A stretch of 64,000 bases of DNA, from contig NZ_CP160680.1 of the NCBI RefSeq assembly GCF_040784935.1, positions 859,501-923,500 of the forward strand. The letters are read 5' to 3'. Shown in pieces: positions 27,402-39,100 of this stretch. Source of the DNA: Lewinella sp. LCG006. Its GTDB lineage: Bacteria; Bacteroidota; Bacteroidia; Chitinophagales; Saprospiraceae. Both the position numbers and the translations under genes were made by a program. The notes under the pieces were generated by a model. The model saw only the letters and a list, made by a program, of their open reading frames with translations, ran no database searches and had not been told where the DNA came from. Numbering within the stretch: position 1 is the first letter of the stretch; every line of letters begins with the position of its first letter.

Positions 27402-30400
27402 ATGAAGTTGGTCAAAAACATATCACCAGATCTTTACAGTCGCCACTGGTTACTGTTCAGTATGGCCTTACTCCTCTCCTTTTCTCCTCTTTTTGCGGAA
27501 GGTTTGCAAAAAGTTGCTCCTACAGAAGACGACTCACCCGTAATGCTGGAAACAGGAAGACCTGACTTCGGAAATTTCGCTGCCTTTAACGGCCCCGAAA
27601 ACAGCCGTCTTTACGTAACCATCGGTGATTTGAACGAAAAAATCTTTCTGGCACTGTCTCCTGAATACGACGATGATGGTATTGTTTATCCGGGTCAATT
27701 TGCCCCACAATACCGGTTCCGGATTCGACGTGCGATTGACGGAGCAGTTGTACACGGTCCTTTCACCATTACTACCGCGAACGCCAACGCCAACAGCTGG
27801 AGCCAAACGGCTTTTGGCAACTACAGTGTCACTACGTTACAAGGTGGACAGTTGATGTACCAGTTTCAGCCCACGCAATTGGGCAACTATATTATTGAGT
27901 TCAGTGATGCTTCTTTTCCCGACTCCAACGAGGGGCAGGTAAATATTCCTTTTTGGGACATCACCGTAGCTAACAATGGCGTACCCATCGATGGGCGCGT
28001 GTGGTCGCGCAACTGGGCCTTTCGTACGCCTCAGCGCAATCCCACTTCATTGCCTGACTGTGATTGGAACCGGCAGTTCAATGGAACGCTTTATTCTTAC
28101 ACCACTGATGGTTTTGTATCTCGTATCGACTTCTCCGATGCCGGTATGCAAGGACTTTCTTTCAATATCACCTTTAACAGTTCTGGGCCTGGCATGTCGG
28201 GAAATTTGACAGAGGATAGAAAATCTATTCCTAATGTAAATGCGACGCTTAATTCTGCCGAACACCAAATTTTTCTTTCGGAACCAGATATTGTGCTGTT
28301 CCCCAGTGGTGTGTGTGGCCAATTGACTACGCCCACTTCCTTCAACTGTATCAACCAGGATAGTTTCTGTCTGGAGGTTTCCGTCACAAAACCGGGACAA
28401 GTAGAGGTCGTCTTGGATTTTAACCAGAATGGTATTCTTGATCCCGACTCGGAAGATGTGACCCTCGTCTACGAATTCACTGACAACAATCTCAGTGATT
28501 GTATCCCCTGGGATGGCTTGCGTGGAGATGGTACTCCTATTTCTGTTGGCGATACCATTGACCTGATTTTCTTCTACTCGCAAGGTATCCAGCACTGGTC
28601 AGCCTATGACGTAGAATACATGCGTAACGGTTACTGTATTGAAACCATCCGACCGACTTGTGAACCTAATATTTCTTCTAACTTTCTCTATTGGGATGAT
28701 CGTAATATCATCGATGACCCCGGTACCGGAGCAGTAAAAGATGGTCGTAACGGATGTGCTTGTGAAACCAACTGTCGAAACTGGGACAACTTCAACATCA
28801 ACTCCATGGACTGTAACAATTTCAATGATGAAACAACTACAGGATACGGGGATAAAAATACCATCAACACCTGGTGGTTTGCCAATACGACTACGGCAAG
28901 AAGAATCAACGTGCCTATTGTTCAAGGAATGATTGCCGGAATTGATACGATTTGTCAGGACGACCTAACCACTTGGGTTGCCAGCGACCTTGGTGCTACA
29001 GGTAACGTAACCTTTCTTTGGACTGGCCCCAACGGTTTCACTGCAACTACTGCTGATATTACCATCGGCATTCCAGGAGAATATTGTGTCGCCATTATGG
29101 ACGATCTTGGTTGCTCCACCAACCTTTGCAGGGAGTTAACCGTACTTAACCCTAATGATGGCAGCCTGATCTACCCTACCACGCTAAGTGGTTGCTTGGG
29201 ATCAACGATTGAGATCATTGCCACCGGGAATTTAAATGGTTATTCATACAGCTGGAGTCCGACCACTGGCCTGAATGACCCCACAAGTCCTTCTCCATCT
29301 TTCACATTTTCGGGTAATATTACTTATACGGTCACCATTACCGATCTAGCAACCGATTGTTCCTATACCCAAACGGTGGACATCACTGGCTTGATCGAGC
29401 CAGAACCTAGTTTCACGACAACGACGGGATGTGATCAAGGTTTAACCATCAACTTCAACAATACCAGCACTAACGGGGCTACTTACGCCTGGGATTTTGG
29501 TGATCCAACAACCATCACCGATATCAGTACTTTGGAGAACCCCAGCTATACTTATCCTGGACCGGGCGCTTATATGGCAACACTTACGGTTACGAGTATC
29601 GACGGTTGCGTCGCAATGTTTATACGGGAGGTCGTCGTCGTTGAGGTGCCTTTAATCGCGGACTTTACGGTAAGCTACAACAGCTGTAGCCCCGACATGG
29701 TGGAAGTACAGTTTACGAACACCTCCATTAATGGCGCCAACAATACCGATAGCTACGCCTGGACTTTTGGCAATGGCAATGGTTCCAGTACCTTGGAGAA
29801 CCCAACCCTTACCATTAACGGTAACCAAACATTCACGGTTTCCCTGATGATTACCACGGCTGATGGCTGTACGGCGACCAGTGCCCCCCAGGAGGTCACC
29901 ATCAACTTGGGTCCGCCAACCGATCAGTTCCCTGATTTGTTGCTGGTTTGTGCAGGTGATTCCGTTCAGATCACGCCTGGCGGTGATCCCGCTTTCACCT
30001 ATAGCTGGAGCCCTTCTATCGGCATCAACGACACCAGCTCGCCACAACCATTTTTCAACCCAGCAGTAAGTACCACTTATACCGTTACGATCACGGCGGA
30101 GGGTACGGATGATTGTGTGATCATTGAAACGGTAGACGTAGTGGTGCCCCCAGCAGTTGGCCTGGATGTCAACGGAGGAGGTAATTTCTGTACCGCGACC
30201 ACCACCCTCACCGCTACTGCTGATGTCCCCGCTACGATCAACTGGTTTGTAAACGACACGGTCGTATTTACGGGTGAACTATTCACACCAGTCTTATCTG
30301 GCACAACGACCTATACCATCATTGCGACGGATACCAACGGTTGTAGTGAAACGGAAGAAGTGACGGTCAGTGGTGGCCTCGTAAATATACAGGTGCCCGA

Positions 30401-33400
30401 TACCGTGGCCGTTTGTTTGGGCGAAGACATTCTATTAAGTGTCACCAACCTCGACCCCAACGATACCCTTACGTACCTCTGGTCACCAGCAGAAGTGTTT
30501 GTTCCCGGCACCGAAACATCTGCTACGCCTGACTACATAGAGGTCATCGGGCAGCAAGAGGTGTCGGTAGTTGTGACCAATCAATTTGGCTGTACGACCA
30601 CTGAAACGGTTCAGATAGCAGTTGTGGACCCGGCCATTGATTTGAGTTTTACCAGTATGATCGACTGTAATGGTGGAATCGTTTCCTTTACCAATACCAG
30701 CACAGCCGCCTTTGGCTATGTATGGGATTTCGGCGATGGAACAGGGCCCAACTTTGAGGAAAACCCAGTACATACTTACGCCAACTCTGGCACGTATACC
30801 GTTACCTTAGATATCGTCTATGACGTCAGTTGTGCGGAAGCATTCAGCATGCAAGTAGAAGTACAAGAGCCACAGATTTTTGCCGGCTTCACGTATGACA
30901 TTACGGAATGTTCCGCTGATGCAGCCGTGATTCAATTCTTTGATACTTCCACCAACACCCTTAACAATACTAATAGCTGGAACTGGACGTTCGAGAATGC
31001 CACCCCAGCGACCAGTACGCTACAAAATCCGCAAGTCACCGTCAATACGGAAGGCCCTTTAACGGTAACCCTTACTATTGGTACGACTAACGATTGCGAA
31101 AATACTATTTCTGAGGTATTGGAGATTGATCTCGTTGATTTGGACATTTCCCTTTCCGACACCCTGGTGGTATGTCTGGGTGATGCTATCCAGCTCAATC
31201 CCGATGGCGATCCGAGTCTGACTTACAGTTGGACGCCGGTAACTGGCCTGGATGACCCTACGGCTATCAGCCCTATTGCAACGCCATTAACTACTACCAC
31301 TTACGTGGCAACGGCTTATTCTACGGTTGGTGCCGACACCTGTTTTGTCACCGATTCGGTAGTGGTATTTGTTCCTGAAACAATCCTATTAGAGTTAGAT
31401 CAGGAACCGGTGGTCATTACTTGTGGTGAAACGGTCGTGATCAACGCAACTGCTAATGTCGATATTGATGTTCAGTGGTGTAGTACCATTGATGGCGTTA
31501 TTGGCACAGGTAGCAGCATCAGCATCAATCCTTTCCGGACAGATACCATTATTGCCAAAGCTACCGATGAGTTTGGTTGTATGGCCATGGACACTATCAT
31601 TGTGGTCGATAATGGTGTAGATATAACATTGGGCGATGGTGGAGAAATAACAGCCTGTCAAGGTGTTGAAAGCACGCTTTTCGTAACGAATCTTGATGAT
31701 CAAGACATCCTCACTTACAGCTGGAGTCCTGAAGAAAACATCATCGGCCCATCGGATGGAAGTAGTGTAGACATCATTGTCAATGAACCAGGCACCGTTA
31801 TTTTCACTGCTATTGTGGCCAATCAATTTGAATGCCAGGATACGGTCATGTTTACGGTCACGGTACAAGATTTCCAGGGAGAAGTGGCCGACACTTTGCT
31901 GGTTTGTTACAATGAAGCTACACCAATCAACCCTGGTGGCAACCCGAATTACGAATATAACTGGTCACCAATAACAGGGCTTGACTTGAGCAATCCGGCT
32001 AACCCCATTGCTACCCTTACGGAAAACCAGACCTACCAGGTGACGATAACCGACCCCGTAACAACTTGTACTGATACGGATTCCATCGTCGTCATTGTAC
32101 AGCCTGATCTTGATCTGCAAACCACGGGCGGCGATCAGCTCTGTGAAACAGCCCCAACGACTTTGACGGCAACTACAGCAGTACCCGCAGATATTGTTTG
32201 GTACCTCAATGACGAGATCATCGGCATGGGCAACTCCATCACCGTTACCCCTCCGAATATTGATGGTTGTTTCACCTATACGGCCATCGCTACCGATCCG
32301 CTGACTGGTTGTGAGCAGAGCAGTAGCCAGGAGATTTGTCTGCAAATTTTCACCGACGAGCTTCCACTGGAGAATGTCATCGTTTGTGCCAACGAGCCGA
32401 CGCCTATCAACCCCGGCGGTGATCCTACCCTCATTTATACCTGGACCCCTGAGGATGAATTCATTGACTTGACGAATCCGTGGAATCCTGTTGTTACAAC
32501 GGGAATGCCTTTGACTTACTTTGTCACCGTAGTAGACACTACTTTTGGTTGTTCGGTGACCGATACGATCAATATTGACATCGCTCCAGAGTTGAACCTT
32601 TCGATCAGCCCTGAAAGTATTGTACTGTGTGAACCTGGTGACGTAACACTGACCGCAAACACCGACTTCCCGGCAGAAAGTGTCAGTTGGTTCTTATTGC
32701 CTAACAATGAGCCATTGGGTACAGGTACGGAGATTACTTTTACGCCACCAGCTGGTGCCAGTCAGGTTTATGCGGTGGCGATGAGTGATGCGGGTTGTAC
32801 CGAACGTGATACCATCAACATCAGTAACTTCCCACTAGATGTGGCCATTACGGATGCACTGGTCATCTGTGTACCTACCGCAACCGTTGACCTCTCCATC
32901 TTCAACAACGACTTAACGCAAGTGCTGACCGTCGCGTGGGAGCCAGAAGGAGTGCTCACGGCACTAGATCAACTGACCGTAACGGTAGACCCCAATATCA
33001 CTAACAACTTTAGTGCAACTGTCACCAATCAATTTGGTTGTACGACTGTGCTAAACACCAGCGTAACCGTTATTAACCTGGAGGCAGACCTGACCATTTC
33101 TCCTCCTGATACCATCTTACTAGGTGAGTCTTCGACCATTACGGTAGAAGGTTGTGTTGGGTGTACTTACGACTGGGATCCAGATGATATTGACAGCCCA
33201 ATCATTGTGGTTACTCCTACAGAGACTGGAAACAATGTTTATACGGTATTCGTCAACCAATTAGGTTGTGAGTACGACTTGGAAACCAGTGTTTTCGTTA
33301 TCAATGGCGAATGTACCACGGATCGCGTCTTCCTACCCAATGCCTTCACCCCTAACAATGATGGAGACAACGATGTCTTACATATTCGCAGCAGCTTCCT

Positions 33401-33602
33401 AGACCAAATTACGGAAGTTGAGTTTCTCATTTACAACCGCTGGGGAGAAGAGATGTTCCGTACCCAAGACCCCTACCAAGGATGGGATGGTACCCACCGG
33501 GGTGAGCAACTGGCACCTGACGTCTATGGCTTCTACCTGCGGGTGCTATGCCCCAACGGTGATGAGCTTATCCAGAAAGGAAACATTACTATATTGCGGT
33601 AA
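27402..33602 (+). CDS. Giant PKD-repeat adhesin with gliding-motility-type C-terminal (T9SS type B) domain
   Basis: Start chosen at the ATG at 27402 (MKLVKNISPDLY), which gives a signal peptide. The frame is open 48 bases earlier. About 2066 residues. The N-terminal 650 residues are unique. PKD-like domains follow (YAWDFGDPTTITDISTLENP, YVWDFGDGTGPNFEENPVH) alternating with Ig-like segments containing SYSWSPTTGL-type motifs. The C-terminus (VFLPNAFTPNNDGDNDVLHI, YNRWGEEMFRTQDPYQGWDG, KGNITILR) is the T9SS type-B sorting domain. It is predicted to be secreted and held at the surface, with roles in adhesion and gliding like SprB. It forms the last gene of the operon and is followed by a terminator. 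Confidence 0.93.
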   Translation: MKLVKNISPDLYSRHWLLFSMALLLSFSPLFAEGLQKVAPTEDDSPVMLETGRPDFGNFAAFNGPENSRLYVTIGDLNEKIFLALSPEYDDDGIVYPGQFAPQYRFRIRRAIDGAVVHGPFTITTANANANSWSQTAFGNYSVTTLQGGQLMYQFQPTQLGNYIIEFSDASFPDSNEGQVNIPFWDITVANNGVPIDGRVWSRNWAFRTPQRNPTSLPDCDWNRQFNGTLYSYTTDGFVSRIDFSDAGMQGLSFNITFNSSGPGMSGNLTEDRKSIPNVNATLNSAEHQIFLSEPDIVLFPSGVCGQLTTPTSFNCINQDSFCLEVSVTKPGQVEVVLDFNQNGILDPDSEDVTLVYEFTDNNLSDCIPWDGLRGDGTPISVGDTIDLIFFYSQGIQHWSAYDVEYMRNGYCIETIRPTCEPNISSNFLYWDDRNIIDDPGTGAVKDGRNGCACETNCRNWDNFNINSMDCNNFNDETTTGYGDKNTINTWWFANTTTARRINVPIVQGMIAGIDTICQDDLTTWVASDLGATGNVTFLWTGPNGFTATTADITIGIPGEYCVAIMDDLGCSTNLCRELTVLNPNDGSLIYPTTLSGCLGSTIEIIATGNLNGYSYSWSPTTGLNDPTSPSPSFTFSGNITYTVTITDLATDCSYTQTVDITGLIEPEPSFTTTTGCDQGLTINFNNTSTNGATYAWDFGDPTTITDISTLENPSYTYPGPGAYMATLTVTSIDGCVAMFIREVVVVEVPLIADFTVSYNSCSPDMVEVQFTNTSINGANNTDSYAWTFGNGNGSSTLENPTLTINGNQTFTVSLMITTADGCTATSAPQEVTINLGPPTDQFPDLLLVCAGDSVQITPGGDPAFTYSWSPSIGINDTSSPQPFFNPAVSTTYTVTITAEGTDDCVIIETVDVVVPPAVGLDVNGGGNFCTATTTLTATADVPATINWFVNDTVVFTGELFTPVLSGTTTYTIIATDTNGCSETEEVTVSGGLVNIQVPDTVAVCLGEDILLSVTNLDPNDTLTYLWSPAEVFVPGTETSATPDYIEVIGQQEVSVVVTNQFGCTTTETVQIAVVDPAIDLSFTSMIDCNGGIVSFTNTSTAAFGYVWDFGDGTGPNFEENPVHTYANSGTYTVTLDIVYDVSCAEAFSMQVEVQEPQIFAGFTYDITECSADAAVIQFFDTSTNTLNNTNSWNWTFENATPATSTLQNPQVTVNTEGPLTVTLTIGTTNDCENTISEVLEIDLVDLDISLSDTLVVCLGDAIQLNPDGDPSLTYSWTPVTGLDDPTAISPIATPLTTTTYVATAYSTVGADTCFVTDSVVVFVPETILLELDQEPVVITCGETVVINATANVDIDVQWCSTIDGVIGTGSSISINPFRTDTIIAKATDEFGCMAMDTIIVVDNGVDITLGDGGEITACQGVESTLFVTNLDDQDILTYSWSPEENIIGPSDGSSVDIIVNEPGTVIFTAIVANQFECQDTVMFTVTVQDFQGEVADTLLVCYNEATPINPGGNPNYEYNWSPITGLDLSNPANPIATLTENQTYQVTITDPVTTCTDTDSIVVIVQPDLDLQTTGGDQLCETAPTTLTATTAVPADIVWYLNDEIIGMGNSITVTPPNIDGCFTYTAIATDPLTGCEQSSSQEICLQIFTDELPLENVIVCANEPTPINPGGDPTLIYTWTPEDEFIDLTNPWNPVVTTGMPLTYFVTVVDTTFGCSVTDTINIDIAPELNLSISPESIVLCEPGDVTLTANTDFPAESVSWFLLPNNEPLGTGTEITFTPPAGASQVYAVAMSDAGCTERDTINISNFPLDVAITDALVICVPTATVDLSIFNNDLTQVLTVAWEPEGVLTALDQLTVTVDPNITNNFSATVTNQFGCTTVLNTSVTVINLEADLTISPPDTILLGESSTITVEGCVGCTYDWDPDDIDSPIIVVTPTETGNNVYTVFVNQLGCEYDLETSVFVINGECTTDRVFLPNAFTPNNDGDNDVLHIRSSFLDQITEVEFLIYNRWGEEMFRTQDPYQGWDGTHRGEQLAPDVYGFYLRVLCPNGDELIQKGNITILR

Positions 33603-33650
33603 GAAAACCTCCATTTAGGATAAATTAAGGATTGCGTTAAAAATCCATTA

Positions 33651-33688
33651 AACGGTCGGCTCCATCTTGTAGTCGACCGTTTTTTTTG
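33651..33688 (+). terminator. Rho-independent terminator of the adhesin operon
   Basis: AACGGTCGGCT pairs with AGTCGACCGTT (one mismatch) and is followed by eight T. It lies 48 bp after the giant adhesin gene. Confidence 0.88.
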
Positions 33689-33912
33689 GCAGCTTTGGTT
33701 CGTCAAAAAAATAAATCTCAGTTACTCAAAAGACTTGTTCTGCTGGGTCAGTTTGGTGGGAAAATTGATGCATTATCGACCACGCGAAGCCTTTTTTGAG
33801 GAGCCTAGCCGTAGCTAAGTGACTTAAAAAAGGCACAGTGTGGGAAGATAAGGCGCGATTTGCCCCCGAAATGATCCCAGCAGTACAAGTCTAAACTACA
33901 AACCCACTACTC

Positions 33913-34341
33913 ATGAAGAAATTCATTCTGCTTTCCCTCTTTTTCGTTTGTGCCATTTTTAGCCTCCGTGCACAGACTGAAATCAAAATCAACCCAGTCG
34001 CGCTCCTTTTTACCGGTATCGGTGTTGGAGTAGAATACGGTATCAACAATGAATTCGGTATTGATCTCAATGCCCTGATCGTCGAAGGTGGCGGAGGGGT
34101 GTGGGTTGCTGGCAAATACTACTTAAATCCACGCCAGGGACTAGATCGGTTCCACGTTGGTATTTTTGCTGGAGCTATCTCTGAGCTTGCCCCCGGATTA
34201 GGCTTTATGATTGGCCAAAAAATCGTCTCTTCTTCCAATCGTATTCTTTTCGACATTGGTGTGGGCGTCGGTCGTAGTTTCGACGGTGGCGTTTTACCCT
34301 ACGGTAGATTGTCTATCGGCTACCGATTTGGCAGTAGATAG
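33913..34341 (+). CDS. Small secreted beta-barrel-like hypothetical protein
   Basis: 142 residues with signal peptide (MKKFILLSLFFVCAIFSLRAQ). Short amphipathic strands with Gly/Val alternation (LLFTGIGVGVEYGINNEFGID, YGRLSIGYRFGSR) end in a Tyr/Phe-containing tail, as in small outer-membrane barrels. ATG at 33913 with an upstream A-rich region. It sits alone between the adhesin operon terminator and a palindromic repeat. No precise family is recognised. Confidence 0.75.
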   Translation: MKKFILLSLFFVCAIFSLRAQTEIKINPVALLFTGIGVGVEYGINNEFGIDLNALIVEGGGGVWVAGKYYLNPRQGLDRFHVGIFAGAISELAPGLGFMIGQKIVSSSNRILFDIGVGVGRSFDGGVLPYGRLSIGYRFGSR

Positions 34342-34354
34342 TGTCATCTCGAAA

Positions 34355-34443
34355 ACGGGAGGTCGGAAGTCGGAAGCATTGAACCTAACTGAATAGTGTT
34401 GACTAGTTTTACGATTATTTCCGACTTCCCGATTTCCTCCCGA
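34355..34443. repeat. Palindromic TCCGACTTCC repeat
   Basis: CGGGAGGTCGGAAGTCGGAA and its inverted partner TTCCGACTTCCCGATTTCCTCCCG form a stem around a ~45-base middle. Related TCCGACTT segments occur at about 41060-41190 and 43103-43176, so this is a dispersed intergenic family. Confidence 0.6.
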
Positions 34444-34501
34444 CACCTCGGAATCCGACTTCAAAAAGCCTTAACTTGAGCGCAAATAGTTTGCTCGAAA
34501 G

Positions 34502-35755
34502 ATGATAACAACGGATGTGTGTATTGTAGGTGCTGGCCCGGGAGGAGCCGGAGCAGCCTTAAAGTTGAGTTATTTAGGCATTCCCTCTCTGCTGGTCGAC
34601 AAAGCCTCCTTTCCGCGTGACAAAATATGCGGAGACGCCATCAGTGGCAAAGTAACCACTCTCTTACAACGGCTAGACCCCAAGATACTGGAGCGTTTTC
34701 GCAGCTTAGCTACCAACATTGATGTTTGGGGCATTCGCTTCATTCCTTCCAGTGGGAAGATTTTAGCCTTACCTTTTAAACCCAATTACGACAAAACGCA
34801 AGAAGACTCCCCCGGTTACGTCATGAAACGTAACGATTTTGATAATTTCCTGGTGGAAGAAGTTCGTCGCCGACCAAATATTGACTTCAGGGAGCATACT
34901 GAAATTACCAGCTATACCCGTACGGTGGATGGCTGGTTATTGAAGGATAAAAGCGGCGAATTGGTTGTTTCTTGCAAAATCCTTTTGGTGGCCGATGGAG
35001 CCTATTCCTATTTCAGTCGGCATATCGCAGGCCACACCAAAGATAATGCTCATTATGCGGCAGCATTAAGGGCTTATTATAAGGGAGTTACAGGCTTTCA
35101 CGACGACAATTTTATTGAGTTGCACTTCCTGCCCGAACTCAATCCTGGTTACTTCTGGATTTTCCCGCTACCTAATGGTGGTGCCAATGTAGGACTTGGG
35201 ATGCGCAGCGATTTTATTCAAAAACGGCGCTTGAACCTGAATGAACTCCTAACACAGGCTATTCAAAATCATCCTGAAATAGCGGCCCGTTTTGAGCATG
35301 CGACGTTGGACGGAAAGGTCGTCGGGTATGGCTTACCACTAGGCTCTAAACGGCGTTCCTTATCGGGCGACAACTATATGCTGCTCGGGGATGCTGGTCA
35401 CCTCATTGACCCGCTGACCGGCGAAGGAATTGGCAATGCTTTTTACAGTGGCTTCATTGCTGCAGAACAAATACAAAAATGCCTGGCAGAAAACCGCTTC
35501 GATAAAGCATACTTACAGGCCTACGATGCCAGGGTAGACCGCGTACTGCGGGCAGAAATGCGTCTTAGTTATCAGCTTCAGCGCATCATGCGAATTGAAT
35601 GGCTCACCAACCTCATTGCCAGTTTCATTGCCAATAATCCAAAGATCGTTGATCTTCTTTCTCGAATGTATAGTGATTTTGATTTACGAAAGCAGCTTGT
35701 ACGTCCGTTTTTCTGGCTAAAAGTATGGTGGAACAAGGGGTTAATTGCTCGCTAA
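34502..35755 (+). CDS. Geranylgeranyl-reductase-family FAD-dependent oxidoreductase
   Basis: 417 residues, ATG at 34502. The FAD-binding N-terminus reads DVCIVGAGPGGAGAALKLSYLG, with the family signature FPRDKICGDAISG directly after. A second conserved part, MLLGDAGHLIDPLTGEGIGNAFYSG, fits flavoprotein reductases of isoprenoid chains or tetrapyrrole alcohols. Bacteroidota commonly carry one or more members of unknown substrate, perhaps menaquinone or membrane-lipid saturation. No isoprenoid gene lies next to it to settle the substrate. A terminator lies 235 bp downstream. Confidence 0.88.
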   Translation: MITTDVCIVGAGPGGAGAALKLSYLGIPSLLVDKASFPRDKICGDAISGKVTTLLQRLDPKILERFRSLATNIDVWGIRFIPSSGKILALPFKPNYDKTQEDSPGYVMKRNDFDNFLVEEVRRRPNIDFREHTEITSYTRTVDGWLLKDKSGELVVSCKILLVADGAYSYFSRHIAGHTKDNAHYAAALRAYYKGVTGFHDDNFIELHFLPELNPGYFWIFPLPNGGANVGLGMRSDFIQKRRLNLNELLTQAIQNHPEIAARFEHATLDGKVVGYGLPLGSKRRSLSGDNYMLLGDAGHLIDPLTGEGIGNAFYSGFIAAEQIQKCLAENRFDKAYLQAYDARVDRVLRAEMRLSYQLQRIMRIEWLTNLIASFIANNPKIVDLLSRMYSDFDLRKQLVRPFFWLKVWWNKGLIAR

Positions 35756-35989
35756 AAGTTGTCGGGATTTTATTCATCTCATGTATACAACCATCCGCTG
35801 CCTTCCTAACTCTTTATGGGGCAAGACAGCTTAACCGATACTTTAAAGCGATTGCTAACCCCAAAAAATGTCTTACAGACAACCTAGGCAAGGAAAATGC
35901 CTTAAAAAAACAATTCCGTGTAACATTTTGCGGAAATTAGAGTTAGAATTAATGTTGGCTTAAGTTTCATAACTAGTGAGTGTAAAGTT

Positions 35990-36028
35990 GAAGTCCTGTG
36001 GTGTTTATCCGCAGGGCTTCTTTTTTTT
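35990..36028 (+). terminator. Rho-independent terminator
   Basis: GAAGTCCTGTGG pairs with CCGCAGGGCTTC (two mismatched or wobble pairs) and is followed by eight T. It lies 235 bp after the flavoprotein gene. The intervening 35756-35989 stretch has no gene I can support. Confidence 0.75.
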
Positions 36029-36139
36029 CCGCCCTCAACCCTAGATGGCTTTCCTGCGTTAAATTATTTGTCACTCTTAAAGGTATTTTTTTAGCTTTTA
36101 TTACTTTTAGGAACAATCCTGTCTGAAGACTCATACGCT

Positions 36140-39100
36140 ATGTGGAAACCTAAGCTCCTTATCCCTATTCTGCTATTATTACTCAATAGCTGTGCTAATT
36201 ACAAGCTCAACTACGCTGTAGAAGCCCAAGATTGGGAAGAAAATCTTCCGCCCGACACCCTACCTCGCTATACCGTTTATCTGGTCGGGGATGCAGGAGG
36301 TGGGTTGAATAACTGGACTCCTCCTACCCTAACTGCACTCAAAGGCACCCTTGATAGTGCTTCAGACAACAGTGCGCTCGTATTTCTTGGTGACAACATC
36401 TATCCTGATGGCATGGCACCGAAATCTTACCCTAACCAAAGAGAGCAAGCTGAAATTGCACTTAACCAACAAATAGAAGCCTTTGCTGATTACCCCGGCT
36501 GTGTCTTTTTCGTTGCGGGCAATCACGATTGGAATGAATTTGGTGTAAAAGGAGTCAGTAGGCAAGCCAATTACCTGGACAAAACTACGGATGGTCAAGC
36601 TCAATTGTTGCCCCGGCCAGGATGCGGGGATCCGGTAGAGGTAGAACTTACGGACGACATCACCTTGCTGCTGCTTGATAGCCAATGGTGGCTTACCAAT
36701 TGGGAGGGAGAAATAGAAATCAACGAAGGTTGCGAAGCTAAAAGCCGGGCTGATTTTGCGTTTCTGCTTCAGGAGGCCATGAAGAGTAATCGCCGTAAAG
36801 AGTTGATTGTTGCCATGCATCATCCTATTTTCAGCAATGGTCCGCACGGTGGGAAATTCACCTTTAGTGAGCATGTTTTCCCCCTGCGCCAACTCAATGA
36901 CAACCTGTATGTTCCGCTTCCTGTACTTGGAAGTTTCGTACGCTTTTTACAAAGCTCCATTGGCACACGCCAGGATTTGGCCAACTCCACCTACAAAGAT
37001 CTTCGTAACCTATTGCTCAGTCAGGCCAACACCATTGGTGATGTTATTTTTGCCGCTGGCCATGACCATAATTTACAATATTGGGATCGCGACCAACAAC
37101 ATTTCATTGTCAGTGGTGCAGGCTCCCGAAAAAGTGCTGCAAAAACTGGCAACGGTGCGCTATTCACTTACGGGGGGTACGGATATGCCCAACTCAACTA
37201 CTATCCAGATGGCCAAGTCTGGGTACAATACTTTGCGGTCAACCCTCTAGGCGAGCAAGCCCTGGCATACCAACAAAAAGTAAAACCCAGTTATGCAGAA
37301 CGAGGAGAGATCAAGTTAGAGGTTATCGAGAATAAGTTTAGTGAAGATGGCCAGCAAACGCTTCCTCTCAGTACTGTAGATTTCACCCGTACCAAGGCAG
37401 GAGAGACCATCTGGGGTAAGCACTATCGCGAGGCTTATGCCACGGAGATGACGATGAAAGAGTTGGATTTAGCTGCGCTCGGCCTGATCCCAGTAAAGAG
37501 AGGTGGTGGTTTTCAAACCAACTCTCTTCGATTGGAAGACCCTATAACCAAACGCCAATACACCCTTCGATCCATTGATAAAGACCCTAGCCGAACAGTC
37601 CCCTACCCACTCAATACCAACTTAGTGCTCGATGTTGTACAAGACAATTTCTCTGCCTCTCATCCCATTGCAGCACTAGCTGTGGCCCCTCTGGCAGAAG
37701 CTGCGGGAGTTTATCATGCCAACCCGGAAGTCGTCTATCTACCGTCTCAAGAGGCGCTTGGTGACTACAATAAAGATTACGCAGGAGCCATCTATCTTTT
37801 CGAGGAACGCCCAGATGATGAAGCTTGGCAAGATGCTGCTGAATTTGGCAACCCGGAAGACATCATCAGCACGTTCAACATGATTGAGGAAGTTCGTGAA
37901 AGTCATGATGAGCGTATTGACCAACGTTGGACCATCAGATCCCGACTATTTGACTTGATCATTGGAGACTGGGATCGCCATGATGACCAATGGCGTTGGG
38001 CCAAGATAGACAAAGGTGAAAATGAATATTACCGACCCATTCCTCGTGACCGGGACCAGGCTTTTGCAAATTACGACGGCTTTATTTTTAATATCGCCAG
38101 GAGGGTTTCACCAAAAAGTAAACAATGGAGGCCCTTTACCGATAAACTGGGGCGAACTCATTGGGCTACCTATAATGCGTTCTTATTTGACCAAAGCTTT
38201 TTGACCAACCTCAGTTGGCAAGATTGGCAAGAAGCCATCCAGCATTTGCAATCAACCTTAACAGATACCGTTATCGAGCGTGCTTTCGCTCAGTCCTGGC
38301 CTGAGCCTTTTCTCAGCAGGGATGCCCCGGCCATCATCAAAGCGGTTAAAGGGCGGCGAGATAAACTGCTGGATATCGCCAAAGATTACTACTCCTTTCT
38401 AGCCAAGCAAGTCGACGTTTTAGGCACCGATAAAAAAGACTTGTTCCTGATTGAAAGGCTGGATAATGAACATACCCGTGTCAGGGTTTTTGACACCAAT
38501 AAAAAAGGTAAAAGAGAAGGCATTTTTTATGATCGCGTATTTCTCAGCAGTGAAACCAAAGATATTTATTGCTACGGTTTAGGTGATGATGATATTTATG
38601 AAATTCGTGGCGAGGTCAACTTTGGTATTAGGCTCCATTTGATTGGCGGAGAAGGGAATGACGAATTTGATGACCAATCCTTTACGAACAAAGCTGGTAA
38701 ATCGATCGCTATCTATGATTTCATCAGCGAAAAAAATAGGCTGACCCATACCAATGATAGTAAAGATCGACGTAGTAAGCGCCCTCAGGAAAATCTGTAC
38801 AATCGGCGAAGCAAGGCTTATTTACACAATTTCAATCAGGCACTACCTTTTGTTGGCTTCAACCCTGACGACCGAATTTTCCTTGGTTTCAAGGGCGTGT
38901 ATACGCGTTATGCCTTTCGTAAAGACCCTCACGCCAGCCAGCATCATTATGGCCTGATTGGCTCTCTGAGTACTGGCGGGATTCGCGCCAACTATACAGG
39001 GAATTTTTCGAGTATCATTGGGCGCTGGGGCCTACAATTTGCTACCGAATTGCAAACGCCCTTGTACGCCAGCAACTACTACGGCCTGGGGAATGAGACC

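Noticed and set aside
28047-31868. Minus-strand frames of 100-180 codons inside the giant PKD adhesin gene
   Set aside because: Antisense shadows of a strongly supported coding frame; no start signals or recognisable domains.
35725-35940. 71-codon plus-strand frame after the flavoprotein gene
   Set aside because: Starts inside the previous gene in another frame, with no ribosome-binding site and no family pattern.
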